A stretch of DNA of 64,000 bases, from positions 245,025,474 to 245,089,473 of the forward strand of contig CP136065.1 in assembly GCA_032622095.1 (NCBI GenBank), given 5' to 3'. Shown here piece after piece: positions 1 through 14,542 of this stretch. A program made the position numbers and the translations under genes. Below the pieces are notes generated by a model. That model worked only from the letters and a program-made list of their open reading frames with translations. It was not told where the DNA came from and made no database searches. Position 1 is the first letter of the stretch; each line of letters starts with the position of its first letter. Origin of the DNA: Siphonodentalium dalli. Its lineage: Eukaryota; Mollusca; Scaphopoda; Gadilida; Siphonodentaliidae.

Positions 1-3000
1 ATTATAGATGATCTATCATTCCTAACACGTTTTATATAATATTAAAGATGATCTATCATTCCTAACACGTTTTATATAATATTATAGATGAACTATCATT
101 CCTAACATGTTTTATATAATATTAAAGATGATCTATCATTCCTGACACGTTTTATATAATATTATAGATGATCTATCATTCCTAACACGTTATATATAAT
201 AGTATAGATGAACTATCATTCCTAACACGTTTTATATAATATTAAAGATGATCTATCATTCCTAACACGTTTTATATAATATTATAGATGAACTATCATT
301 CCTAACACGTTTTATATAATATTATAGATGAACTATCATTCCTATCAGGAATATATATAATATTATAGATGAACTATCATTCCTAACACGTTTTATATAA
401 TATTATAGATGAACTATCATTCCTAACACGTTTTATATAATATTATAGATGAACTATCATTCCTAACACGTTTTATATAATATTATAGATGAACTATCAT
501 TCCTAACACGTTTTATATAATATTATAGATGATCTATCATTCCTAACACGTTTTATATAATATTATAGATGAACTATCATTCCTAACACGTTTTATATAA
601 TATTATAGATGAACTATCATTCCTAACACGTTTTATATAATATTATAGATGATCTATCATTCCTAACACGTTTTATATAATATTATAGATGAACTATCAT
701 TCCTAACACGTTTTATATAATATTATAGATGAACTATCATTCCTAACACGTTTTATATAATATTATAGATGATCTATCATTCCTAACACGTTTTATATAA
801 TATTATAGATGAACTATCATTCCTAACACGTTTTATATAATATTATAGATGAACTATCATTCCTAACACGTTTTATATAATATTATAGATGATCTATCAT
901 TCCTAACACGTTTTATATAATATTATAGATGAACTATCATTCCTATCAGGAATATATATAATATTATAGATGATCTATCATTCCTAACACGTTTTATATA
1001 ATATTAAAGATGATCTATCATTCCTAACACGTTTTATATAATATTATAGATGAACTATCATTCCTAACATGTTTTATATAATATTAAAGATGATCTATCA
1101 TTCCTGACACGTTTTATATAATATTATAGATGATCTATCATTCCTAACACGTTATATATAATATTATAGATGATCTATCATTCCTAACACGTTTTATATA
1201 ATATTATAGATGAACTATCATTCCTGACACGTTTTATATAATATTATAGATGAACTATCATTCCTATCAGGAATATATATAATATTATAGATGAACTATC
1301 ATTCCTAACACGTTTTATATAATATTAAATATGAACTATCATTCCTATCAGGAATATATATAATATTATAGATGAACTATCATTCCTAACACGTTTTATA
1401 TGATATTATAGATGAACTATCATTCCTATCAGGAATATATATAATATTATAGATGATCTATCATTCCTAACACGTTTTATATAATATTATAGATGAACTA
1501 TCATTCCTATCAGGAATATATATAATATTATAGATGATCTATCATTCCTAACACGTTTTATATAATATTAAAGATGATCTATCATTCCTAACACGTTTTA
1601 TATAATATTATAGATGAACTATCATTCCTAACATGTTTTATATAATATTAAAGATGATCTATCATTCCTGACACGTTTTATATAATATTATAGATGATCT
1701 ATCATTCCTAACACGTTATATATAATATTATAGATGATCTATCATTCCTAACACGTTTTATATAATATTATAGATGAACTATCATTCCTGACACGTTTTA
1801 TATAATATTATAGATGAACTATCATTCCTATCAGGAATATATATAATATTATAGATGAACTATCATTCCTAACACGTTTTATATAATATTAAATATGAAC
1901 TATCATTCCTATCAGGAATATATATAATATTATAGATGAACTATCATTCCTAACACGTTTTATATAATATTATAGATGAACTATCATTCCTATCAGGAAT
2001 ATATATAATATTATAGATGAACTATCATTCCTATCAGGAATATATATAATATTATAGATGATCTATCATTCCTAACACGTTTTATATAATATTAAAGATG
2101 ATCTATCATTCCTAACACGTTTTATATAATATTATAGATGAACTATCATTCCTAACATGTTTTATATAATATTAAAGATGATCTATCATTCCTGACACGT
2201 TTTATATAATATTATAGATGATCTATCATTCCTAACACGTTATATATAATAGTATAGATGAACTATCATTCCTAACACGTTTTATATAATATTAAAGATG
2301 ATCTATCATTCCTAACACGTTTTATATAATATTATAGATGAACTATCATTCCTAACACGTTTTATATAATATTATAGATGAACTATCATTCCTATCAGGA
2401 ATATATATAATATTATAGATGAACTATCATTCCTAACACGTTTTATATAATATTATAGATGAACTATCATTCCTAACACGTTTTATATAATATTATAGAT
2501 GAACTATCATTCCTAACACGTTTTATATAATATTATAGATGAACTATCATTCCTATCAGGAATATATATAATATTATAGATGAACTATCATTCCTAACAC
2601 GTTTTATATAATATTATAGATGAACTATCATTCCTATCAGGAATATATATAATATTATAGATGATCTATCATTCCTAACACGTTTTATATAATATTAAAG
2701 ATGATCTATCATTCCTAACACGTTTTATATAATATTATAGATGAACTATCATTCCTAACATGTTTTATATAATATTAAAGATGATCTATCATTCCTGACA
2801 CGTTTTATATAATATTATAGATGATCTATCATTCCTAACACGTTATATATAATATTATAGATGAACTATCATTCCTAACACGTTTTATATAATATTATAG
2901 ATGATCTATCATTCCTAACACGTTTTATATAATATTATAGATGAACTATCATTCCTAACACGTTTTATATAATATTAAAGATGATCTATCATTCCTAACA

Positions 3001-6000
3001 CGTTTTATATAATATTATAGATGAACTATCATTCCTATCAGGAATATATATAATATTATAGATGAACTATCATTCCTAACACGTTTTATATAATATTAAA
3101 GATGATCTATCATTCCTAACACGTTTTATATAATATTATAGATGAACTATCATTCCTATCAGGAATATACATAATATTATAGATGAACTATCATTCCTGA
3201 CACGTTTTATATAATATTAAAGATGATCTATCATTCCTAACACGTTTTATATAATTTTAAAGATGATCTATCATTCCTAACACGTTTTATATAATATTAT
3301 AGATGAACTATCATTCCTATCAGGAATATATATAATATTATAGATGAACTATCATTCCTAACACGTTTTATATAATATTATAGATGAACTATCATTCCTA
3401 ACACGTTTTATATAATATTATAGATGAACTATCATTCCTATCAGGAATATATATAATATTATAGATGAACTATCATTCCTGACACGTTTTATATAATATT
3501 AAAGATGATCTATCATTCCTAACACGTTTTATATAATATTATAGATGAACTATCATTCCTAACACGTTTTATATAATATTAAAGATGATCTATCATTCCG
3601 GACACGTTTTATATAATATTATAGATGAACTATCATTCCTGACACGTTTTATATAATATTAAAGATGATCTATCATTCCTAACACGTTTTATATAATATT
3701 ATAGATGAACTATCATTCCTAACACGTTTTATATAATATTATAGATGAACTATCATTCCTAACACGTTTTATATAATATTATAGATGAACTATCATTCCT
3801 AACACGTTTTATATAATATTATAGATGATCTATCATTCCTAACACGTTTTATATAATATTATAGATGAACTATCATTCCTAACACGTTTTATATAATATT
3901 ATAGATGAACTATCATTCCTAACACGTTTTATATAATATTATAGATGATCTATCATTCCTAACACGTTTTATATAATATTATAGATGAACTATCATTCCT
4001 ATCAGGAATATATATAATATTATAGATGATCTATCATTCCTAACACGTTTTATATAATATTAAAGATGATCTATCATTCCTAACACGTTTTATATAATAT
4101 TATAGATGAACTATCATTCCTAACATGTTTTATATAATATTAAAGATGATCTATCATTCCTGACACGTTTTATATTATATTATAGATGATCTATCATTCC
4201 TAACACGTTATATATAATATTATAGATGATCTATCATTCCTAACACGTTTTATATAATATTATAGATGAACTATCATTCCTGACACGTTTTATATAATAT
4301 TATAGATGAACTATCATTCCTATCAGGAATATATATAATATTATAGATGAACTATCATTCCTAACACGTTTTATATAATATTAAATATGAACTATCATTC
4401 CTATCAGGAATATATATAATATTATAGATGAACTATCATTCCTAACACGTTTTATATGATATTATAGATGAACTATCATTCCTATCAGGAATATATATAA
4501 TATTATAGATGATCTATCATTCCTAACACGTTTTATATAATATTATAGATGAACTATCATTCCTATCAGGAATATATATAATATTATAGATGATCTATCA
4601 TTCCTAACACGTTTTATATAATATTAAAGATGATCTATCATTCCTAACACGTTTTATATAATATTATAGATGAACTATCATTCCTAACATGTTTTATATA
4701 ATATTAAAGATGATCTATCATTCCTGACACGTTTTATATAATATTATAGATGATCTATCATTCCTAACACGTTATATATAATATTATAGATGATCTATCA
4801 TTCCTAACACGTTTTATATAATATTATAGATGAACTATCATTCCTGACACGTTTTATATAATATTATAGATGAACTATCATTCCTATCAGGAATATATAT
4901 AATATTATAGATGAACTATCATTCCTAACACGTTTTATATAATATTAAATATGAACTATCATTCCTATCAGGAATATATATAATATTATAGATGAACTAT
5001 CATTCCTAACACGTTTTATATAATATTATAGATGAACTATCATTCCTATCAGGAATATATATAATATTATAGATGAACTATCATTCCTATCAGGAATATA
5101 TATAATATTATAGATGATCTATCATTCCTAACACGTTTTATATAATATTAAAGATGATCTATCATTCCTAACACGTTTTATATAATATTATAGATGAACT
5201 ATCATTCCTAACATGTTTTATATAATATTAAAGATGATCTATCATTCCTGACACGTTTTATATAATATTATAGATGATCTATCATTCCTAACACGTTATA
5301 TATAATATTATAGATGAACTATCATTCCTAACACGTTTTATATAATATTAAAGATGATCTATCATTCCTAACACGTTTTATATAATATTATAGATGAACT
5401 ATCATTCCTAACACGTTTTATATAATATTATAGATGAACTATCATTCCTATCAGGAATATATATAATATTATAGATGAACTATCATTCCTAACACGTTTT
5501 ATATAATATTATAGATGAACTATCATTCCTAACACGTTTTATATAATATTATAGATGAACTATCATTCCTAACACGTTTTATATAATATTATAGATGAAC
5601 TATCATTCCTATCAGGAATATATATAATATTATAGATGAACTATCATTCCTAACACGTTTTATATAATATTATAGATGAACTATCATTCCTATCAGGAAT
5701 ATATATAATATTATAGATGATCTATCATTCCTAACACGTTTTATATAATATTAAAGATGATCTATCATTCCTAACACGTTTTATATAATATTATAGATGA
5801 ACTATCATTCCTAACATGTTTTATATAATATTAAAGATGATCTATCATTCCTGACACGTTTTATATAATATTATAGATGATCTATCATTCCTAACACGTT
5901 ATATATAATATTATAGATGAACTATCATTCCTAACACGTTTTATATAATATTATAGATGATCTATCATTCCTAACACGTTTTATATAATATTATAGATGA

Positions 6001-7239
6001 ACTATCATTCCTAACACGTTTTATATAATATTAAAGATGATCTATCATTCCTAACACGTTTTATATAATATTATAGATGAACTATCATTCCTATCAGGAA
6101 TATATATAATATTATAGATGAACTATCATTCCTAACACGTTTTATATAATATTAAAGATGATCTATCATTCCTAACACGTTTTATATAATATTATAGATG
6201 AACTATCATTCCTATCAGGAATATACATAATATTATAGATGAACTATCATTCCTGACACGTTTTATATAATATTAAAGATGATCTATCATTCCTAACACG
6301 TTTTATATAATTTTAAAGATGATCTATCATTCCTAACACGTTTTATATAATATTATAGATGAACTATCATTCCTATCAGGAATATATATAATATTATAGA
6401 TGAACTATCATTCCTAACACGTTTTATATAATATTATAGATGAACTATCATTCCTAACACGTTTTATATAATATTATAGATGAACTATCATTCCTATCAG
6501 GAATATATATAATATTATAGATGAACTATCATTCCTGACACGTTTTATATAATATTAAAGATGATCTATCATTCCTAACACGTTTTATATAATATTATAG
6601 ATGAACTATCATTCCTAACACGTTTTATATAATATTAAAGATGATCTATCATTCCGGACACGTTTTATATAATATTATAGATGAACTATCATTCCTGACA
6701 CGTTTTATATAATATTAAAGATGATCTATCATTCCTAACACGTTTTATATAATATTATAGATGAACTATCATTCCTAACACGTTTTATATAATATTATAG
6801 ATGAACTATCATTCCTAACACGTTTTATATAATATTATAGATGATCTATCATTCCTAACACGTTTTATATAATATTAAAGATGATCTATCATTCCTAACA
6901 CGTTTTATATAATATTATAGATGAACTATCATTCCTATTAGGAATATATATAATATTATAGATGAACTATCATTCCTGACACGTTTTATATAATATTATA
7001 GATGAACTATCATTCCTGACACGTTTTATATAATATTAAAGATCATCTATCATTCCTAACACGTTTTATATAATATTATAGATGAACTATCATTCCTAAC
7101 ACGTTTTATATAATATTAAAGATGATCTATCATTCCTAACATGTTTTATATAATATTATAGATGAACTATCATTCCTAACACGTTTTATATAATATTATG
7201 GATGAACTATCATTCCAACACGTTTTATATAATATTATA
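1..7239 (+). repeat. 40/41-bp satellite array, block 1 (forward)
   Basis: This is an uninterrupted head-to-tail array of about 180 monomers. The basic unit is 40 bp: 'ATTATAGATG', then 'AACTATCATT' or 'ATCTATCATT', then 'CCTAACACGT' and 'TTTATATAAT'. A 41-bp form replaces the last part with 'CCTATCAGGA' and 'ATATATATAA'. Recurrent variants are ATTAAAG for ATTATAG, CCTGACAC for CCTAACAC, CACGTTATATA for CACGTTTTATA, AACATG for AACACG, ATTAAATATGAAC and CCGGACAC. These markers recur about 3,058 bp apart: ATTAAATATG near 1,326 and 4,382, and near 1,889 and 4,947; CCGGACAC near 3,596 and 6,654. Block 961-3,960 is therefore followed by a near copy. I saw almost no indels here, so the sequence quality looks good. 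No open frame crosses the array because 40 is not a multiple of 3 and every frame meets stops. Confidence 0.98.
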
Positions 7240-7746
7240 TTTACACACTAAGTGTTGTCATCACTAAATCCAGCATTCTGATTGGTCGGCGCCCACGTGG
7301 CTAGTTGCAGTTATTTCTCGGTGAATGCGTAACGCGTCATAACACCAAGCTAATTACACCATCGATACGTCATTAGGTTTGGAAAGACGAACGCGTAATG
7401 TTTTGGGCGCATTTGGACTCGCGCAGGATTGACTTAATACATCATCGGGTTTCAACATGAAGAGAAATTGTTCCTATTAACTTTTGCCAAGGGTGCTATT
7501 GGGTATTTTGGGCTGATCTTGTGACGATACACTTTTCGATTTAAATATATTTACAAAAGTGGCTTTTTCGCTAAATGTATATAAATATAAGGATTAACTG
7601 TCATGTGGACTATTTTTATGGAGATGTAACAGTGAGGTAAGTGGACATAACTTGTATGTAAAACCCTTCGGGTTTTACACAAGTTATGTCCACTTACCTC
7701 ACCGTTACATCTCCATAAAAACAGTCCACATGACAGTTAATCCTTA
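7240..7746 (+). repeat. Satellite-embedded spacer, copy 1 (forward)
   Basis: A 507-bp non-satellite segment interrupts the array. The first ~345 bp are GC-richer and begin 'TTTACACACTAAGTG'. The last ~165 bp form a long hairpin (7,585-7,749) that overlaps the first bases of the next monomer. This copy carries two private substitutions relative to copies 2, 3, 5 and 6: 'CTAATTACAC' where they have 'CTAATAACAC', and 'CTTGTGACG' where they have 'CTTGTCACG'. Copy 4 shares both in reverse orientation. The first change puts a stop into the minus-strand reading frame that stays open in copies 5 and 6. The preceding monomer has the unusual forms 'ATTATGGATG' and 'ATTCCAACACG', as it does next to every other copy. 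Confidence 0.95.
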
Positions 7747-10700
7747 TATAGATGAACTATCATTCCTATCAGGAATATATATAATATTATAGATGAACTA
7801 TCATTCCTAACACGTTTTATATAATATTATAGATGAACTATCATTCCTATTAGGAATATATATAATATTATAGATGAACTATCATTCCTGACACGTTTTA
7901 TATAATATTATAGATGAACTATCATTCCTAACACGTTTTATATAATATTATAGATGAACTATCATTCCTAACACGTTTTATATAATATTATAGATGAACT
8001 ATCATTCCTATCAGGAATATATATAATATTATAAATGAGCTATCATTCCTAACACGTTTTATATAATATTAAAGATGATCTATCATTCCTAACACGTTTT
8101 ATATAATATTATAGATGAACTATCATTCCTAACACGTTTTATATAATATTATAGATGAACTATCATTCCTAACACGTTTTATATAATATTATAGATGAAC
8201 TATCATTCCTAACACGTTTTATATAATATTATAGATGAACTATCATTCCTAACACGTTTTATATAATATTATAGATGAACTATCATTCCTAACACGTTTT
8301 ATATAATATTATAGATGAACTAACATTCCTAACACGTTTTATATAATATTAAAGATGAACTATCATTCCTAACACGTTTTATATAATTTTAAAGATGATC
8401 TATCATTCCTAACAGGTTTTATATAATATTATAGATGAACTATCATTCCTATCAGGAATATATATAATATTATAGATGAACTATCATTCCTAACACGTTT
8501 TATATAATTTTAAAGATGATCTATAATTCCTAACACGTTTTATATAATATTATAGATGAACTATCATTCCTATCAGGAATATATATAATATTATAGATGA
8601 TCTATCATTCCTGACACGTTTTATATAATATTAAAGATGATCTATCATTCCTGACACGTTTTATATAATATTATAGATGATCTATCATTCCTGACACGTT
8701 TTATATAATATTAAAGATGATCTATCATTCCTGACACGTTTTATATAATATTAAAGATGATCTATCATTCCTAACACGTTTTATATAATATTAAAGATGA
8801 ACTATCATTCCTAACACGTTTTATATAATATTAAAGATGATCTATCATTCCCAACACGTTTTATATAATATTATAGATGAACTATCATTCCTAACACGTT
8901 TTATATAATATTATAAATGAACTATCATTCCTAACACGTTTTATATAATATTAAAGATGAACTATCATTCTTATCAGGAATATATATAATATTATAGATG
9001 ATCTATCATTCCTGACACGTTTTATATAATATTAAAGATGAACTATCATTCCTAACACGTTTTATATAATATTATAGATGAACTATCATTCCTAACACGT
9101 TTTATATAATATTATAGATGAACTATCATTCCTATCAGGAATATATATAATATTATAGATGATCTATCATTCCTAACACGTTATATATAATATTATAGAT
9201 GAACTATCATTCCTAACACGTTTTATATAATATTATAGATGAACTATCATTCCTAACACGTTTTATATAATATTATAGATGAACTATCATTCCTAACACG
9301 TTTTATATAATATTATAGATGATCTATCATTCCTAACACGTTTTATATAATATTATAGATGAACTATCATTCCTAACACGTTTTATATAATATTATAGAT
9401 GAACTATCATTCCTAACACGTTTTATATAATATTATAGATGATCTATCATTCCTAACACGTTTTATATAATATTATAGATGAACTATCATTCCTAACACG
9501 TTTTATATAATATTATAGATGAACTATCATTCCTAACACGTTTTATATAATATTATAGATGATCTATCATTCCTAACACGTTTTATATAATATTATAGAT
9601 GAACTATCATTCCTAACACGTTTTATATAATATTATAGATGAACTATCATTCCTAACACGTTTTATATAATATTATAGATGATCTATCATTCCTAACACG
9701 TTTTATATAATATTATAGATGAACTATCATTCCTATCAGGAATATATATAATATTATAGATGATCTATCATTCCTAACACGTTTTATATAATATTAAAGA
9801 TGATCTATCATTCCTAACACGTTTTATATAATATTATAGATGAACTATCATTCCTAACATGTTTTATATAATATTAAAGATGATCTATCATTCCTGACAC
9901 GTTTTATATAATATTATAGATGATCTATCATTCCTAACACGTTATATATAATATTATAGATGATCTATCATTCCTAACACGTTTTATATAATATTATAGA
10001 TGAACTATCATTCCTGACACGTTTTATATAATATTATAGATGAACTATCATTCCTATCAGGAATATATATAATATTATAGATGAACTATCATTCCTAACA
10101 CGTTTTATATAATATTAAATATGAACTATCATTCTATCAGGAATATATATAATATTATAGATGAACTATCATTCCTAACACGTTTTATATAATATTATAG
10201 ATGAACTATCATTCCCTATCAGGAATATATATAATATTATAGATGATCTATCATTCCTAACACGTTTTATATAATATTATAGATGAACTATCATTCCTAT
10301 CAGGAATATATATAATATTATAGATGATCTATCATTCCTAACACGTTTTATATAATATTATAGATGAACTATCATTCCTAACATGTTTTATATAATATTA
10401 AAGATGATCTATCATTCCTGACACGTTTTTATATAATATTATAGATGATCTATCATTCCTAACACGTTATATATAATATTATAGATGATCTATCATTCCT
10501 AACACGTTTTATATAATATTATAGATGAACTATCATTCCTGACACGTTTTATATAATATTATAGATGAACTATCATTCCTATCAGGAATATATATAATAT
10601 TATAGATGAACTATCATTCCTAACATGTTTTATATAATATTAAAGATGATCTATCATTCCTGACACGTTTTATATAATATTATAGATGATCTATCATTCC

Positions 10701-12050
10701 TAACACGTTATATATAATATTATAGATGAACTATCATTCCTAACACGTTTTATATAATATTATAGATGATCTATCATTCCTAAACACGTTTTATATAATA
10801 TTATAGATGAACTATCATTCCTAACACGTTTTTATATAATATTAAAGATGATCTATCATTCCTAACACGTTTTATATAATATTATAGATGAACTATCATT
10901 CCTATCAGGAATATATATAATATTATAGATGAACTATCATTCCTAACACGTTTTTATATAATATTAAAGATGATCTATCATTCCTAACACGTTTTATATA
11001 ATATTATAGATGAACTATCATTCCTATCAGAATATACATAATATTATAGATGAACTATCATTCCTGACACGTTTTATATAATATTAAAGATGATCTATCA
11101 TTCCTAACACGTTTTATATAATTTTAAAGATGATCTATCATTCCTAACACGTTTTATATAATATTATAGATGAACTATCATTCCTATCAGGAATATTATA
11201 ATATTATAGATGAACTATCATTCCTAACACGTTTTATATAATATTATAGATGAACTATCATTCCTAACACGTTTTTATATAATATTATAGATGAACTATC
11301 ATTCCTATCAGGAATATATATAATATTATAGATGAACTATCATTCCTGACACGTTTTATATAATATTAAAGGATGATCTATCATTCCTAACACGTTTTAT
11401 ATAATATTATAGATGAACTATCATTCCTAACACGTTTTATATAATATTAAAGATGATCTATCATTCCGGACACGTTTTATATAATATTATAGATGAACTA
11501 TCATTCCTGACACGTTTATATAATATTAAAGATGATCTATCATTCCTAACACGTTTTATATAATATTATAGATGAACTATCATTCCTAACACGTTTTATA
11601 TAATATTATAGATGAACTATCATTCCTAACACGTTTTTATATAATATTATAGATGATCTATCATTCTAACACGTTTTATATAATATTAAAGATGATCTAT
11701 CATTCCTAACACGTTTTATATAATATTATAGATGAACTATCATTCCTATTAGGAATATATATAATATTATAGATGAACTATCATTCCTGACACGTTTTAT
11801 ATAATATTATAGATGAACTATCATTCCTGACACGTTTTATATAATATTAAAGATCATCTATCATTCCTAACACGTTTTATATAATATTATAGATGAACTA
11901 TCATTCCTAACACGTTTTATATAATATTAAAGATGATCTATCATTCCTAACATGTTTTATATAATATTATAGATGAACTATCATTCCTAACACGTTTTAT
12001 ATAATATTATGGATGAACTATCATTCCAACACGTTTTATATAATATTATA
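7747..12050 (+). repeat. Satellite array, block 2 (forward)
   Basis: The same 40/41-bp monomers continue. The block opens with a TATCAGG-type monomer, a standard monomer and a TATTAGG-type monomer, the order that follows every spacer. From 9,240 to 9,719 the GAAC/GATC dimorphism runs as a strict trimer (GAAC, GAAC, GATC) four times, a 120-bp higher-order unit. Singleton indels begin near 10,130: a missing CC in 'ATTCTATCAGG', an extra C in 'TTCCCTATC' near 10,215, extra T in T-runs, and 'CCTAAACACG' near 10,786. Before that point the block is clean. The change looks like a drop in consensus accuracy, not satellite divergence. Confidence 0.97.
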
Positions 12051-12559
12051 TTTACACACTAAGTGTTGTCATCACTAAATCCAGCATTCTGATTGGTCGG
12101 CGCCCACGTGGCTAGTTGCAGTTATTTCTCGGTGAATGCGTAACGCGTCATAACACCAAGCTAATAACACCATCGATACGTCATTAGGTTTGGGAAAGAC
12201 GAACGCGTAATGTTTTGGGCGCATTTGGACTCGCGCAGGATTGACTTAATACATCATCGGGTTTCAACATGAAGAGAAATTGTTCCTATTAACTTTTGCC
12301 AAGGGTGCTATTGGGTATTTTGGGCTGATCTTGTCACGATACACTTTTCGATTTAAATATATTTACAAAAGTGGCTTTTTCGCTAAATGTATATAAATAT
12401 AAGGATTAACTGTCATGTGGACTATTTTTATGGAGATGTAACAGTGAGGTAAGTGGACATAACTTGTATGTAAAACCCTTCGGGTTTTACACAAGTTATT
12501 GTCCACTTACCTCACCGTTACATCTCCATAAAAACAGTCCACATGACAGTTAATCCTTA
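12051..12559 (+). repeat. Satellite-embedded spacer, copy 2 (forward)
   Basis: A 509-bp copy of the spacer, starting about 4.81 kb after copy 1. Compared with copies 1, 5 and 6 it has two single-base insertions: an extra G in 'TTTGGGAAAGACG' and an extra T in 'AAGTTATTGTCC'. At the two diagnostic SNP positions it has the majority bases ('CTAATAACAC' and 'CTTGTCACG'), and its mirror partner copy 3 agrees. The insertions are not shared with copy 3, which fits sequencing error better than inherited change. The hairpin lies at about 12,397-12,562. Confidence 0.95.
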
Positions 12560-14516
12560 TATAGATGAACTATCATTCCTATCAGGAATATATATAATAT
12601 TATAGATGAACTATCATTCCTAACACGTTTTATATAATATTATAGATGAACTATCATTTCCTATTAGGAATATATATAATATTATAGATGAACTATCATT
12701 CCTGACACGTTTTATATAATATTATAGATGAACTATCATTCCTAACACGTTTTATATAATATTATAGATGAACTATCATTCCTAACACGTTTTATATAAT
12801 ATTATAGATGAACTATCATTCCTATCAGGAATATATATAATATTATAAATGAGCTATCATTCCTAACACGTTTTATATAATATTAAAGATGATCTATCAT
12901 TCCTAACACGTTTTATATAATATTATAGATGAACTATCATTCCTAACACGTTTATATAATATTATAGATGAACTATCATTCCTAACACGTTTTATATAAT
13001 ATTATAGATGAACTATCATTCCTAACACGTTTTATATAATATTATAGATGAACTATCATTCCTAACACGTTTTATATAATATTATAGATGAACTATCATT
13101 CCTAACACGTTTTATATAATATTATAGATGAACTATCATTCCTAACACGTTTTATATAATATTAAAGATGAACTATCATTCCTAACACGTTTTATATAAT
13201 TTTAAAGATGATCTATCATTCCTAACAGGTTTTTATATAATATTATAGATGAACTATCATTCCTATCAGGAATATATATAATATTATAGATGAACTATCA
13301 TTCCTAACACGTTTTATATAATTTTAAAGATGATCTATCATTCCTAACACGTTTTTATATAATATTATAGATGAACTATCATTCCTATCAGGAATATATA
13401 TAATATTATAGATGATCTATCATTCCTGACACGTTTTATATAATATTAAAGATGATCTATCATTCCTGACACGTTTTATATAATATTATAGATGATCTAT
13501 CATTCCTGACACGTTTTATATAATATTAAAGATGATCTATCATTCCTGACACGTTTTATATAATATTAAAGATGATCTATCATTCCTAACACGTTTTATA
13601 TAATATTAAAGATGAACTATCATTCCTAACACGTTTTATATAATATTAAAGATGATCTATCATTCCCAACACGTTTTATATAATATTATAGATGAACTAT
13701 CATTCCTAACACGTTTTATATAATATTATAAATGAACTATCATTCCTAACACGTTTTATATAATATTAAAGATGAACTATCATTCTTATCAGGAATATAT
13801 ATAATATTATAAATGAGCTATCATTCCTAACACGTTTTATATAATATTAAAGATGATCTATCATTCCTAACACGTTTTATATAATATTAAAGATGAACTA
13901 TCATTCCTAACACGTTTTATATAATATTAAAGATGATCTATCATTCCCAACACGTTTTATATAATATTATAGATGAACTATCATTCCTAACACGTTTTAT
14001 ATAATATTATAAATGAACTATCATTCCCAACACGTTTTATATAATATTATAGATGAACTATCATTCCTAACACGTTTTATATAATATTATAAATGAGCTA
14101 TCATTCCTAACACGTTTTATATAATATTAAAGATGATCTATCATTCCTAACACGTTTTATATAATATTATAGATGAACTATCATTCCTAACACGTTTTAT
14201 ATAATATTATAGATGATCTATCATTCCTGACACGTTTTATATAATATTAAAGATGAACTATCATTCCTAACACGTTTTATATAATATTATAGATGAACTA
14301 TCATTCCTAACACGTTTTATATAATATTATAGATGAACTATCATTCCTATCAGGAATATATATAATATTATAGATGATCTATCATTCCTAACACGTTATA
14401 TATAATATTATAGATGAACTATCATTCCTAACACGTTTTATATAATATTATAGATGAACTATCATTCCTAACACGTTTTATATAATATTATAGATGAACT
14501 ATCATCCTAACACGTT
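12560..14516 (+). repeat. Satellite array, block 3 (forward), up to the palindrome centre
   Basis: About 49 monomers run forward to the inversion point. They include 'ATTATAAATGAGC' forms near 12,843, 13,810 and 14,090, 'CCCAACACG' forms, and a GATC/TTATATA monomer near 14,373. The last monomers before the turn read, going leftward, GAAC, GAAC, GAAC, GATC with TATATA, and GAAC with TATCAGG. The reverse-strand array on the other side shows the same order. Confidence 0.96.
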
Positions 14517-14542
14517 TATATATTATATTATAACGTGTTAGG
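14506..14542. other. Centre of a giant palindrome (array orientation switch)
   Basis: The forward monomer ends in 'CCTAACACGTT' (14,506-14,516) and its reverse complement 'AACGTGTTAGG' follows at 14,532-14,542. A 15-bp A/T-only loop lies between them, so the centre is near 14,524. From here to the gap every monomer and both spacers are inverted. Mirror pairs I checked: spacer 2 with 3, spacer 1 with 4, the TATTAGG unit near 6,937 with CTAATAGG near 22,119, and CCGGACAC near 6,654 and 3,596 with GTCCGG near 22,407 and 25,481. Offsets from exact symmetry grow from about 4 to about 29 bases, as expected from scattered single-base insertions in the right arm. Confidence 0.93.

Noticed and set aside
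7240-7746. The spacer as a Helitron end or a hAT/Mariner-type element
   Set aside because: I see no CTRR terminus with a small hairpin at the right distance and no terminal inverted repeats. The hairpin is far larger than a Helitron's. Only a weak TATA duplication at the borders hints at insertion, so I leave the class open.
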